A stretch of DNA of 56,517 nt from Alteromonadaceae bacterium (GTDB lineage: Bacteria > Pseudomonadota > Gammaproteobacteria > Enterobacterales > Alteromonadaceae), in assembly GCA_013373625.1 (NCBI GenBank), contig JABXHM010000015.1:1-56517 (forward strand), read 5' to 3'. The position numbers were made by a program, and so were the translations under genes. Position 1 is the stretch's first letter. Every line of letters starts with the position of its first letter. Below are positions 18,729 to 26,396 of this stretch, piece by piece. The notes beneath the pieces are model-generated. The model did not search any database. It saw only the letters and a program-made list of their open reading frames with translations, and was not told the DNA's origin.

Positions 18729-18763
18729 TGCCCCCGAAGCCGCTGCTTTGCAATCCGGGGGCA
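18729..18763. repeat. Strong GC hairpin between aminotransferase and eutB
   Basis: TGCCCCCG (18729-18736) and CGGGGGCA (18756-18763) form a perfect 8-bp stem around a 19-base loop that can itself pair in part. It lies 22 bases past the aminotransferase stop and about 50 bases before the eutB start on the minus strand. There is no T-run after it, so it is either a weak terminator, a processing or stability hairpin, or an operator. Confidence 0.45.
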
Positions 18764-18784
18764 CTCATGCATCGACTCAGTTAG

Positions 18785-19975
18785 TCAGCAGATTGCGGCA
18801 AAGGCCTCTGCTGTGGCATCCAGATTCTTATTATTTAAACCAGCAATGCACATGCGGCCACTATCAATCAGGTAAACGCCAAACTCGTCTTTTAAACGCG
18901 CCACCTGAGCCGGACTAAAACCGGTGTAACTGAACATACCGCGCTGCACAGCCAGATAGCTAAAGTCGCAGTCAGGGCGGAGCCCGGTTAATTTACTCAC
19001 CAGTTGCTGGCGCATGTCGTGCATTCGCTGACGCATTTGCTCGAGTTCTGCCTGCCACAGGCTGGTTAACGCTTCATTGCCAAGTACATGATTGACCAGC
19101 CTGGCACCGTACGACGGCGGCGTGGAGTAATTGGTGCGTACGGTAAACTTGAGCTGCCCCTGTATTGTTTGGGCAATTTCGGGAGTTTCACACACCACGT
19201 ACAAAGCGCCAATACGCTCACTGTAAAGTGAGAAAATCTTCGAAAACGACTGAGACAATAAAAACGGCTGACCCGACTCAGCCATTAATTGAATGGCTTT
19301 GATATCTTCATCAAGGCCTTCACTGAAGCCCTGATAAGCCATATCAAAGAATGCCAGTAACTTGCGCTCAGTAATAATGGCAATAACCTGCTGCCACTGT
19401 TCCATCGTGAGATCAATGCCAGTGGGGTTATGACAACAGGGGTGCAACAGCACTATCGATTGCGCTGGCAGTTTGCTTAAGTCTTCCAACATACCGTTAA
19501 AATCGAGCTGCCTGGTCTGTGGGTTGTAATAACGGTAAGTGTTGGTGGCTAAACCTGCGCCTTGAAAAATTGAGTGATGGTTATCCCATGTTGGATTACT
19601 GACCCACACCTGTGAGTCAGGGAAATAGCGCTTGAGCAAGTCGGCCCCCACTTTCAGCGCGCCCGAACCGCCCAGGCTCTGTATTGCGCTTAACCGCTCT
19701 TGCACCTGCGGTAACGATGCACCAAAGGCCAGCTTCTGCGCCGCCGCGCGATAGTCCGGCATGCCATCCATGGGTAGATACACCGGACTCGCTAGCGGGT
19801 TATCTGCCAACCAGGCTTTTGCTGCATCCACACAGCCAAAGTCAGGTACTTTGCCGTTTTCGTCGAAGTAAAAACCAATCGTCAGGTTGACTTTTTGTGG
19901 ACGCGGATCGCTGACGAACCTCTCCATCAACGAAAAAATCGGGTCGCCGGCGTAGGCATCGACATGTTCAAACAT
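18785..19975 (-). CDS. Aromatic/aspartate-type aminotransferase (class I, TyrB-like)
   Basis: A 396-residue PLP enzyme of the AspC/TyrB group. Signatures are PQKVNLTIGFYFDENGKVP at the N-terminus, IQSLGGSGALKVGADLLKRYFP, VWVSNPTWDNHHSIF, LLHPCCHNPTGIDLTMEQW (Asn and pyridoxal contacts), FFDMAYQGFSEGLDED and SQSFSKIFSLYSERIGAL with the Schiff-base lysine. The usual Arg that binds the alpha-carboxylate is near the C-terminus (SGRMCIAGL). It transfers the amino group between aromatic or dicarboxylic amino acids and 2-oxoglutarate. It lies 66 bases behind a YitT-type transporter, and an Lrp regulator gene is upstream on the same strand, so amino-acid-responsive control is likely. Aromatic specificity is suggested but not certain. 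Confidence 0.88.
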   Translation of the reverse strand: MFEHVDAYAGDPIFSLMERFVSDPRPQKVNLTIGFYFDENGKVPDFGCVDAAKAWLADNPLASPVYLPMDGMPDYRAAAQKLAFGASLPQVQERLSAIQSLGGSGALKVGADLLKRYFPDSQVWVSNPTWDNHHSIFQGAGLATNTYRYYNPQTRQLDFNGMLEDLSKLPAQSIVLLHPCCHNPTGIDLTMEQWQQVIAIITERKLLAFFDMAYQGFSEGLDEDIKAIQLMAESGQPFLLSQSFSKIFSLYSERIGALYVVCETPEIAQTIQGQLKFTVRTNYSTPPSYGARLVNHVLGNEALTSLWQAELEQMRQRMHDMRQQLVSKLTGLRPDCDFSYLAVQRGMFSYTGFSPAQVARLKDEFGVYLIDSGRMCIAGLNNKNLDATAEAFAAIC

Positions 19976-20041
19976 AGGGTTTCCTTATACTTATTATTTG
20001 GCGGTGAATAATACACGCATTATTGATGTATTAAACTCTGG

Positions 20042-20662
20042 CTAGGCGAGATAACGGTCTTTGCGGTGGTTAAAGGCAATTAAGATATTCAGCACTATAG
20101 CGCCTAATACCGACGCAATCAGTGCAGGAATACTCACGACGAAAAACGCCGCACACACCACCAGTATATCGACGCCCATTTGCAGATACCCGGCACGAAA
20201 GCCGGTTTTGTCCTGAATATACAGCGCCAGTATCGTCACGCCGCCCAGACTTGCGCCGTGGCGAAATAATACAACAAAACCTGTTCCCATCAGCAGATTG
20301 CCAAACAACGTGGCATAAAACAGATCCAGTTCGCCCAACTGAATAAACGCCGGATGAATGTGGGTAAACAGTGACACCAAAGACACGGTAGCAAAGGTTT
20401 TCAGGGTAAAGGTGAGACCCATTTTTTTCAGCGCCAAAACATAAAACGGAATGTTTATCAGAAAGAACGCCAGGCCAAACGACATGGGCGAGAGGTAATT
20501 AATTAAGAACGCCATACCGGCGGTACTGCCGGTCAATGCGCCCACTTCACCCAACAATATGGCACCAAAAGACACCAGTAGTGTGCCGGTTAATAATGCC
20601 AGGATGTCTTCCACCCAACTATGGCTTACCGATTTCGGCTCTGTGATGGTTGCTTCACTCAT
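20042..20662 (-). CDS. YitT-family membrane protein
   Basis: A 206-residue membrane protein with about five hydrophobic segments and the YitT/DUF161 start EDILALLTGTLLVSFGAILLGEVGALTGSTAGMAFLINYLS. A second family stretch is FRHGASLGGVTILALYIQDKTGFRAGYLQMGVD. The C-terminal soluble domain of longer YitT proteins is absent, as in many gammaproteobacterial members. The transported substrate is unknown. It is followed by the aminotransferase gene in the same direction, and an inverted repeat upstream (20750-20765) may bind the neighbouring Lrp-type regulator, suggesting an amino acid or organic acid link. Confidence 0.85.
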   Translation of the reverse strand: MSEATITEPKSVSHSWVEDILALLTGTLLVSFGAILLGEVGALTGSTAGMAFLINYLSPMSFGLAFFLINIPFYVLALKKMGLTFTLKTFATVSLVSLFTHIHPAFIQLGELDLFYATLFGNLLMGTGFVVLFRHGASLGGVTILALYIQDKTGFRAGYLQMGVDILVVCAAFFVVSIPALIASVLGAIVLNILIAFNHRKDRYLA

Positions 20663-20749
20663 GATGCTCTACGCTCGCACTCAAAATTCAGAAATAGTAA
20701 ATAATGAGCAATATAGCATAAAATGAATCATGATATGCATATTTTGATG

Positions 20750-20765
20750 CAATATGCACATATTG
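20750..20765. promoter_or_regulatory. Inverted repeat upstream of yitT-aminotransferase operon
   Basis: CAATATG and CATATTG flank a two-base centre (CA), within a run of related ATATGCA/TGCAATATG half-sites from about 20732. It is about 90 bases upstream of the YitT start and directly past the Lrp-type regulator gene. Feast/famine regulators bind short AT-centred inverted repeats in arrays, so this is the likely target of the neighbouring regulator. Confidence 0.45.
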
Positions 20766-20790
20766 TGCGCTAGCTTCCACCTAATGCTTA

Positions 20791-21246
20791 CTATAACCAA
20801 ACGCCGTCTTCCTTGAGACGTTCCAGCACTACAGCAGTACGAATGTGCCCAACGGTTTTATGCGCGGCCAATTCGCTGATCAGTGCCGACAAGTCACTCA
20901 GTTCGGCAACAGCCACTTTCAGTATAAAATCGGCATTGCCGGTGGTTTTATACATATCCAGTATTGCGGGAGTTTGTTTTACCAGGTCATAAAACGCACT
21001 CACTGCCTCGGGCGAGGCTTCGGCCAGGGTGATTTCGAGTATCGAAGAGATATCAAGGTTTAGTGCCGCCGGCGAAATCCGCGCACTATAGCCAATAATA
21101 AAATTATGCTGTTCAAGCTGTATACGGCGGCGCGAGATCTGCGAAGCAGACAAGCCAATCATTTCGCCGAGCTCCTGATTAGTGAGTCGGCCGTTATCGC
21201 GCAACAGTTTGAGGATCTGCTTATCGTAATCGTCGATGTCGTGCAT
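20791..21246 (-). CDS. Lrp/AsnC-family transcriptional regulator
   Basis: A 151-residue feast/famine regulator. The N-terminal helix-turn-helix (DDYDKQILKLLRDNGRLTNQELGEMIGLSASQISRRRIQLEQHNFI) is followed by a RAM ligand-binding domain (about residues 65-145; GNADFILKVAVAELSDLSALISELAAH). Such proteins sense an amino acid and form octamers on DNA. It sits just upstream of the yitT-aminotransferase operon, which it probably controls, and 30 bases behind the unrecognised 371-residue gene, with which it may be co-transcribed. Confidence 0.93.
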   Translation of the reverse strand: MHDIDDYDKQILKLLRDNGRLTNQELGEMIGLSASQISRRRIQLEQHNFIIGYSARISPAALNLDISSILEITLAEASPEAVSAFYDLVKQTPAILDMYKTTGNADFILKVAVAELSDLSALISELAAHKTVGHIRTAVVLERLKEDGVWL

Positions 21247-21276
21247 AGTCTGTTAATGATTCCGGTGGTTAGCGAT

Positions 21277-22392
21277 TTAATTTGAGCCTGCAATGAGATC
21301 ATGCATCAATTCTATCGACGGTAGCTGGTGTTCAGGCTGATAAAACAAACGGTTTAAACGCCCTAAAAAATTTACCTTACGACTGGGATCGTGAGGTTTG
21401 ACACGACGCTCGCTGGTGGTTTGTAAAAACTCCCAGGGCTGAAGATCCAACGCCTTAATTTCGTCGGTGGTTACGCCCTGACCATGCACTGTGCTGAGAA
21501 TACGCTCTGTTTTGCTTTCCATAACCGGCAGGATGTCGTTGGCGTAAATATCGCTGACAGGATCACCAATCGCCTCCAGCGAATGATTAATTGCCGCCCA
21601 TAAGTCATCGTGCTCATAATGCGCGCCGGGCGGAGCATAATAGCCCATCACTTCCCATTCGAGCTCGGCGTTACTCACCGCAATGGAGCTTTCTACTGCC
21701 GGTGAAAATGACAAATCCGGCCGGGCGCCAATATTATAGGCATCCACCGATAAACCAATACAAATGACTATCTCCCCCATCACCATGGGGTTATGATACA
21801 GCGCTTCAAACGCCGCGCGCTTTACCCCCATCCAACCGTGAATTAAGGGCTCCTGCTGGGCAAAGTGACGAACATCATCGGGCAGATCCTCGCCATACTT
21901 TTCTACCAACAGCGGCATAGGATTGGTTTCGATTTGGTTGTCAGGCACCCAGACTTCATACTCCAGACGGTTATCCGCCTTGCCACGACTTTTTATGCCG
22001 TAAGATAAGTTGACCGGCCGACAAATGCTGCGGTCCTCATCGACCCGGTGGAAATACTCCGATCGCAGCCGCTTTATAAACGGCGCATCCTGGCCTGCTA
22101 ACGCGGCGGTAGGATAACGGTATCCGCAGTCGCTTTGCTCAACAATCGTCAGACCAGGAACCGCCTTTACCAGTTTCTGCTTCAGATCTTTAAAAGTGCG
22201 ATAGTCCGGTAGAATAATGCTGCGCTCCGGCTCGATGGTGAGCCGTTCACCAGTTTCGCTGATAAATTTGGGGGTCTTCCAGAATTCATAGCCGGCCAGA
22301 CCTAATTGTTTTATCGCGCTATCCCGGAGCCTGGATATGTCTAAAAACAACGCCTCATGATTGCGAATATGTTTTAACAGTGGTCGCTGCAT
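21277..22392 (-). CDS. Unrecognised 371-residue conserved-looking protein
   Basis: I do not recognise this protein. It has no signal peptide or membrane helix and is evenly acidic and basic. The sequence is well composed (RLTIEPERSIILPDYRTFKDLKQ, FHRVDEDRSICRPVNLSYGIKSRG, MGEIVICIGLSVDAYNIGARPDLSFSP, VMGYYAPPGAHYEHDDLWAAINHSLEAIGDPV), which suggests a soluble enzyme or binding protein rather than a spurious frame. Possible ligand residues cluster in GAHYEHDDLW. It is 30 bases upstream of the Lrp-type gene on the same strand, so it may share that transcript. No homology-based function is offered. Confidence 0.7.
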   Translation of the reverse strand: MQRPLLKHIRNHEALFLDISRLRDSAIKQLGLAGYEFWKTPKFISETGERLTIEPERSIILPDYRTFKDLKQKLVKAVPGLTIVEQSDCGYRYPTAALAGQDAPFIKRLRSEYFHRVDEDRSICRPVNLSYGIKSRGKADNRLEYEVWVPDNQIETNPMPLLVEKYGEDLPDDVRHFAQQEPLIHGWMGVKRAAFEALYHNPMVMGEIVICIGLSVDAYNIGARPDLSFSPAVESSIAVSNAELEWEVMGYYAPPGAHYEHDDLWAAINHSLEAIGDPVSDIYANDILPVMESKTERILSTVHGQGVTTDEIKALDLQPWEFLQTTSERRVKPHDPSRKVNFLGRLNRLFYQPEHQLPSIELMHDLIAGSN

Positions 22393-22685
22393 CTACCCAA
22401 CGTTTGAAAGTATTTTAATCTGCTCTCCAGTCTGCCAGATTTCTGCTAACAGGTTAAGTGTTGTGTCTGTTGTTTGAGCGAGCCCGATGTCACGTTGCTA
22501 CCCTTGTGTAAAATTGCCGCTCACCATACTGACCAGCTCTGGCTAAGCAAATTTTTCACCGCTGGTGGTGCTTAGTACTGAATGCAAAAGCAGCTATGCT
22601 AAAGCTGGACGATCAGGCTATTTTGTTCACGTACCATTTTTTGCGTTATATCAGGCAACGCTAAGCGATAAGTAAGGAGAGCGAA

Positions 22686-22992
22686 ATGTTAGACCAACAA
22701 GAAGAATACTGGGGCATGTCACTAAAGTCTTACTGCATGATGATTCATTTGAGTCAGTTAACCAGCATTGTTGCGCCAGGACTGGGTAATCAGCTGCGTT
22801 ATTTACACAATTATCTGTACCGTACTGGCGATCGTTTTTATTGGTGTAGTGGGGCTAATCGTGCTGGCTGTGCTTAATTTTCTGTTTGCCATTATCGCCG
22901 CGGTAAAAGCGAATGATGGGCAATTATGGCCGTACCCTCTGTCGATAAAGTTTCTAAATACTAACGCTTCAGCTAACAACTACTGGCGCTGA
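22686..22992 (+). pseudogene. DUF4870 membrane-protein gene broken by internal deletion and frameshift
   Basis: The first frame opens with a good site (AAGGAGAGCGAA before the ATG) and encodes [34 protein letters not shown], the normal start of the ~110-residue DUF4870 proteins. It then reads nonsense ([15 protein letters not shown]) to a stop at 22874-22876. The normal second half appears in the +1-shifted frame ([29 protein letters not shown], then NFLFAIIAAVKANDGQLWPYPLSIKF). Intact relatives have about 25 further residues between PGLG and this helix, so those codons were deleted out of frame around 22780. The displaced frame also runs past the usual end to 22992, overlapping the recombinase gene on the other strand. 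Confidence 0.8.
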
Positions 22993-23528
22993 GCAGCGAG
23001 ATATTTATACAGCGTAGACTCGCCAATATTGAGCTGCCTGGCGACATCTTTTTTCTTCATGCCTTTGGCAATTAACGTGTTGGCTTGTTTAACCAGTGCT
23101 GGCGAAATGGCTTTGCGTCCCTTATATTTGCCTTTTGCTCTGGCTTTAGCAATGCCAATGGCCTGGCGGTCGGTGAGTAAATCTTTGTCCATTTGTGCAG
23201 CGCTGGCGATCAACGTGTAAATATCGACCGCAGGATTACAGGCAAATTCAAGGTTATCTACCACCAGCATAACGCCCTGTTTTTCCAGCTGTGCGGTAAT
23301 CTTTGCCGCACTGGCAATACTGCGGGCGAGCCGTGAAATATCATGAACAATCAGCCTGTCACCACTTTTCAGGCGCTTTAATAAGCGGTTCAGCTTGGGT
23401 TTTTCGCCCGGATCAGCATTCGGCTCTCGCACAACAATATCGTAGGGATACTTATTGATGAGGATCTGAGCCTGATCATCAATGTCCTGTCTGTCGGTAC
23501 TACTGCCAACGTATAAATAGGTGGTCAC
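22980..23528 (-). CDS. Serine recombinase (resolvase/invertase family)
   Basis: A 182-residue small serine recombinase with a catalytic domain (about 1-135) and a C-terminal helix-turn-helix (ISPALVKQANTLIAKGMKKKDVARQLNIGESTLYKYL). The nucleophile Ser10 is present (YVGSSTDRQ), as are the paired Arg of HDISRLARS. The usual YARVST motif is altered: the residue at the position of gamma-delta resolvase Arg8, an active-site residue, is Gly. The E helix has the normal AQMDKDLLTDRQAIGIAKARAKGKYKGRK linker. It overlaps the remains of a DUF4870 gene by 13 bases. Such enzymes resolve transposon cointegrates or invert DNA, but no transposase or res site is evident. Confidence 0.9.
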   Translation of the reverse strand: MTTYLYVGSSTDRQDIDDQAQILINKYPYDIVVREPNADPGEKPKLNRLLKRLKSGDRLIVHDISRLARSIASAAKITAQLEKQGVMLVVDNLEFACNPAVDIYTLIASAAQMDKDLLTDRQAIGIAKARAKGKYKGRKAISPALVKQANTLIAKGMKKKDVARQLNIGESTLYKYLAAQRQ

Positions 23529-23680
23529 GAGAGGGTCTGCATAGATTCGAACACTACATAAAATGATAGTGAATACGGCACTGAATACAAGCAGTAATCG
23601 CCAATTTCAGGTCAACCGGGTCCAAGCAAACCCAAGAACCCTGAGTCACATGCTATGCCGCAGAAGCCTGCGTCGTCAGA

Positions 23681-24826
23681 TCATCTGAAGCGAATATGGT
23701 CTCGATTGAGATCGCTTATCTTACTGCACCCCATTAAACGCATATCCCGTTCAATTTCGGCAACAAGGAGTTGCATGGCCCGTTCTACTCCGGGTTGTCC
23801 CGCTGCCGCCAATGCATACAAATAGTACCGCCCGAGGCCGACCGCTTTGGCGCCCAGCGCGAGTGCTTTAAGAACATGTGTTCCTCGCTGAATGCCGCTG
23901 TCGACGATCACATCAATTTTATCACCTACCGCATCAACAATTTCAGCCAGGTGATCAAAGGAACTGCGCGAACCATCGAGCTGGCGACCGCCATGATTAG
24001 AAATAATAATACCGGTGCAGCCAATATCGACTGCACGCCTCGCATCATCGGCACTCATTATACCTTTTAAACAAAACTGCCCATCCCAGAACCTGACCAT
24101 CTCCTCTACATCCTGCCAGTTCATGGACGGGTCGAGCATATTGGTAAAGTAATCACCAATAGAGCTGCTGCCACCGCCCATATCGATATGCGCATCTAAT
24201 TGTGGCAACGAGAATTTTTCGTGCGTGAGGTAATTTATTCCCCACATTGGTTTACTGGCAAACTGCCAAAGTCCGGCTAAATTGAGCCTGAACGGAATAG
24301 AAAAGCCGGTTCGCAAATCACGTTCACGGTTACCGCCAGTGATTGAATCGACGGTCAGCATCATGACCTCAATGTTTGATTCTTTGGCCCGTTCCATCAT
24401 GGCGCGATTAAGGCCACGGTCCTTATGAAAATAAAACTGATAGACCTGGGGCGTATCATATTGTTTGGCTATCTCTTCCATGCTGACCGTGCCCAGCGAA
24501 GATACGCCGAACATAGTACCGTACTTTTCTGCTGCGCCGGCGACTGCCCGCTCTCCCTGGTGATGGAACAATCGCTGCAAGGCGGTGGGCGACAAATAAA
24601 CCGGCAAGTCAAGTTTTTGGCCCATAACCTCAACGCTCAGGTCGACCTCTTTAACCCCGTTCAGCACTCGCGGGATCAGATCACATTCATCGAAAGCTGC
24701 TGAGTTACGACGTAGCGTCGTCTCATCATCTGCACCACCGTCGATATAGTTAAAGATCGGCCCCGGCAGTCGCTTTTGGGCGAGTTTGCGGAAATCATGA
24801 AAATTGTAACACTGACTTAATCGCAT
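23681..24826 (-). CDS. lldD: FMN-dependent L-lactate dehydrogenase / alpha-hydroxy-acid oxidase
   Basis: A 381-residue FMN enzyme of the LldD family. Motifs: NYIDGGADDETTLRRNSAAF at the N-terminus, YLSPTALQRLFHHQGERAVAGAAEKYG, YQFYFHKDRGLNRAMMERAKESNIEVMMLTVDS, and the catalytic His/Arg block IISNHGGRQLDGSRSS, followed by the FMN-phosphate site VIVDSGIQRGTHVLKALALGAKAVGLGR. It oxidises L-lactate to pyruvate and passes electrons to the membrane quinone pool. It is the last gene behind rhaI and the fused rhaD on the same strand, 265 bases after rhaI, so it probably consumes the L-lactate made from rhamnose-derived L-lactaldehyde. Another 2-hydroxy acid is possible. Confidence 0.88.
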   Translation of the reverse strand: MRLSQCYNFHDFRKLAQKRLPGPIFNYIDGGADDETTLRRNSAAFDECDLIPRVLNGVKEVDLSVEVMGQKLDLPVYLSPTALQRLFHHQGERAVAGAAEKYGTMFGVSSLGTVSMEEIAKQYDTPQVYQFYFHKDRGLNRAMMERAKESNIEVMMLTVDSITGGNRERDLRTGFSIPFRLNLAGLWQFASKPMWGINYLTHEKFSLPQLDAHIDMGGGSSSIGDYFTNMLDPSMNWQDVEEMVRFWDGQFCLKGIMSADDARRAVDIGCTGIIISNHGGRQLDGSRSSFDHLAEIVDAVGDKIDVIVDSGIQRGTHVLKALALGAKAVGLGRYYLYALAAAGQPGVERAMQLLVAEIERDMRLMGCSKISDLNRDHIRFR

Positions 24827-25091
24827 GCTGATTGTCCGTAATTAATGGCTGAAATAACACAGCAAAGGTTAAGCATATAGCATGTGGGCCCGTAAATTCA
24901 GCCAGGTACTGAGTGAATGTTAGTTGCTCTGAAACGATACAATAAAAACGCCAGTATTGACTAAAACCAAGGCAAAAAACGACCAGCCAACTACGTTTTA
25001 AAACCAGGAAGTAAAAAAACGAAGCTAGCTGATCAAGCACACCTTTTGCTAAACCGACACAGAAAACCGAACCGGTAAACGGGTCTCGTCG

Positions 25092-26387
25092 TTATACGAT
25101 ACCTGAACCGGTGGCATTCGGATCCCGAGGACGAGCCTCGGCCATACTGGCGCGATAACCGATACTGCGGTATACGCCCAGGGGATCGATAGCGGCCCCC
25201 TTGCGCAATCGCGCCATGGCAAGAATTGGCGATACATCCAGATTAAACGCGTTTTTAAGCTCCAGTGAAGCCATTAACGCGTCATTGTCATCCTGGTAAC
25301 CATAGAGTTTTTCACGGTTAACCAACAACGCCTTAACATACGAGCGTTGCACTTCAATCGCTGAGTTAATCAGGCTTTCTGCCGGGTCTGTCACGTTGTG
25401 TGACTGGTCGAGCATATAAGCCGGGTTAAACTCGCTTTGCTGGCGATACTCGGCATCCACCAGTTCATTGAAAATAAGGAACTGCTGATACGGATGCAAC
25501 GAACCACTGTCCAGATCGTCATCGCCGTACTTACTGTCGTTAAAGTGAAAGCCGCCCAGCTTTTTAAACTGGATCAGGCGCGATACGATCATTTCGATGT
25601 TAGTGTTAGGTGCATGGTGACCAAGATCCACCAGCGACTTACACTTTGGCCCCAGTTGCATGGCCGCCAGAATATTCGATCCCCAATCCTGAATAATGGT
25701 CGAATAAAAAGCCGGCTCAAACATCTTGTGCTCAATGTGCATTTCCCAGTCATCGGGTAAGCCCTGATAAATCTTTTCCATACTGGCAAGGTAACGCTCA
25801 AAAGCACGCTGAAAATGCTGCTGACCGGGATGATTAGAGCCGTCGCCTACCCACACGGTAAGGCTTTTTGCACCAAGTTGCTTACCATATTCAATACAAT
25901 CGAGATTATGTTGAATGGCAAGCTCACGGGATGCCGCCTGGGTATTACTTAAACTACCGTACTTATAAGAAACGGCCTGACCTGGCTGATCCTGAAAGGT
26001 GTTAGAGTTCACCGATACCCACTTGATACCATACTCATCAGCTTGCTGTTTCAGTTCACTAAAGTCGTCAACCTTGTCCCAGGGGAAGTGAGGCGACACC
26101 GAGTCAGTACAACCTGAGAGCTCATTGATAACCGCGCAGTCTTCGAGTTTTTCGTAAATATTGCGCGGCTCGCCGGTGCCCGGAAACCGGGCGAAACGAG
26201 TACCACCGGTGCCGGTACCCCATGAAGGCACGGCAATCTGAAACTCCCCCGCCGCTTCGGTAAGGGTGTCAATATCGATGTCCTGACGGGCCAGTTTGTC
26301 GCCCAGTGCGGCATAATCGGCGTCTAAGTCGCTTTGCAACTTGCTGTTTGCAGCGCTGATGATGGCAGAATCTATTCTTCTTAACAT
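25092..26387 (-). CDS. rhaI: L-rhamnose isomerase, Rhizobium/Pseudomonas stutzeri type
   Basis: A 431-residue TIM-barrel isomerase of the TIGR02629 type, distinct from E. coli RhaA. It converts L-rhamnose to L-rhamnulose using divalent metals. Visible signatures are AVPSWGTGTGGTRFARFPG near the N-terminus, SVNSNTFQDQ, LTVWVGDGSNHPGQQHF, MHIEHKMFEPAFYST (metal Glu), KSLVDLGHHAPNTNIEMIVSRL, GGFHFNDSKYGDDDLDSGSLHPYQ (metal Asp residues) and DQSHNVTDPAESL. The start is nine bases after the rhaD stop and has AGGAG close by, so the two are one operon. It acts in the cytoplasm as the first committed step of the cluster. Confidence 0.93.
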   Translation of the reverse strand: MLRRIDSAIISAANSKLQSDLDADYAALGDKLARQDIDIDTLTEAAGEFQIAVPSWGTGTGGTRFARFPGTGEPRNIYEKLEDCAVINELSGCTDSVSPHFPWDKVDDFSELKQQADEYGIKWVSVNSNTFQDQPGQAVSYKYGSLSNTQAASRELAIQHNLDCIEYGKQLGAKSLTVWVGDGSNHPGQQHFQRAFERYLASMEKIYQGLPDDWEMHIEHKMFEPAFYSTIIQDWGSNILAAMQLGPKCKSLVDLGHHAPNTNIEMIVSRLIQFKKLGGFHFNDSKYGDDDLDSGSLHPYQQFLIFNELVDAEYRQQSEFNPAYMLDQSHNVTDPAESLINSAIEVQRSYVKALLVNREKLYGYQDDNDALMASLELKNAFNLDVSPILAMARLRKGAAIDPLGVYRSIGYRASMAEARPRDPNATGSGIV

Positions 26388-26396
26388 AATGAACTC

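Noticed and set aside
18680..18784. Cobalamin riboswitch upstream of eutB
   Set aside because: The spacer is only 105 bases and shows one hairpin; no B12-box-like sequence was found, and cobalamin riboswitches are usually about 200 bases.
25040..25091. Terminator after rhaI
   Set aside because: Only imperfect direct repeats (CCGA-rich) are present, with no stable stem and T-run; continuation into the lldD-like gene is possible.
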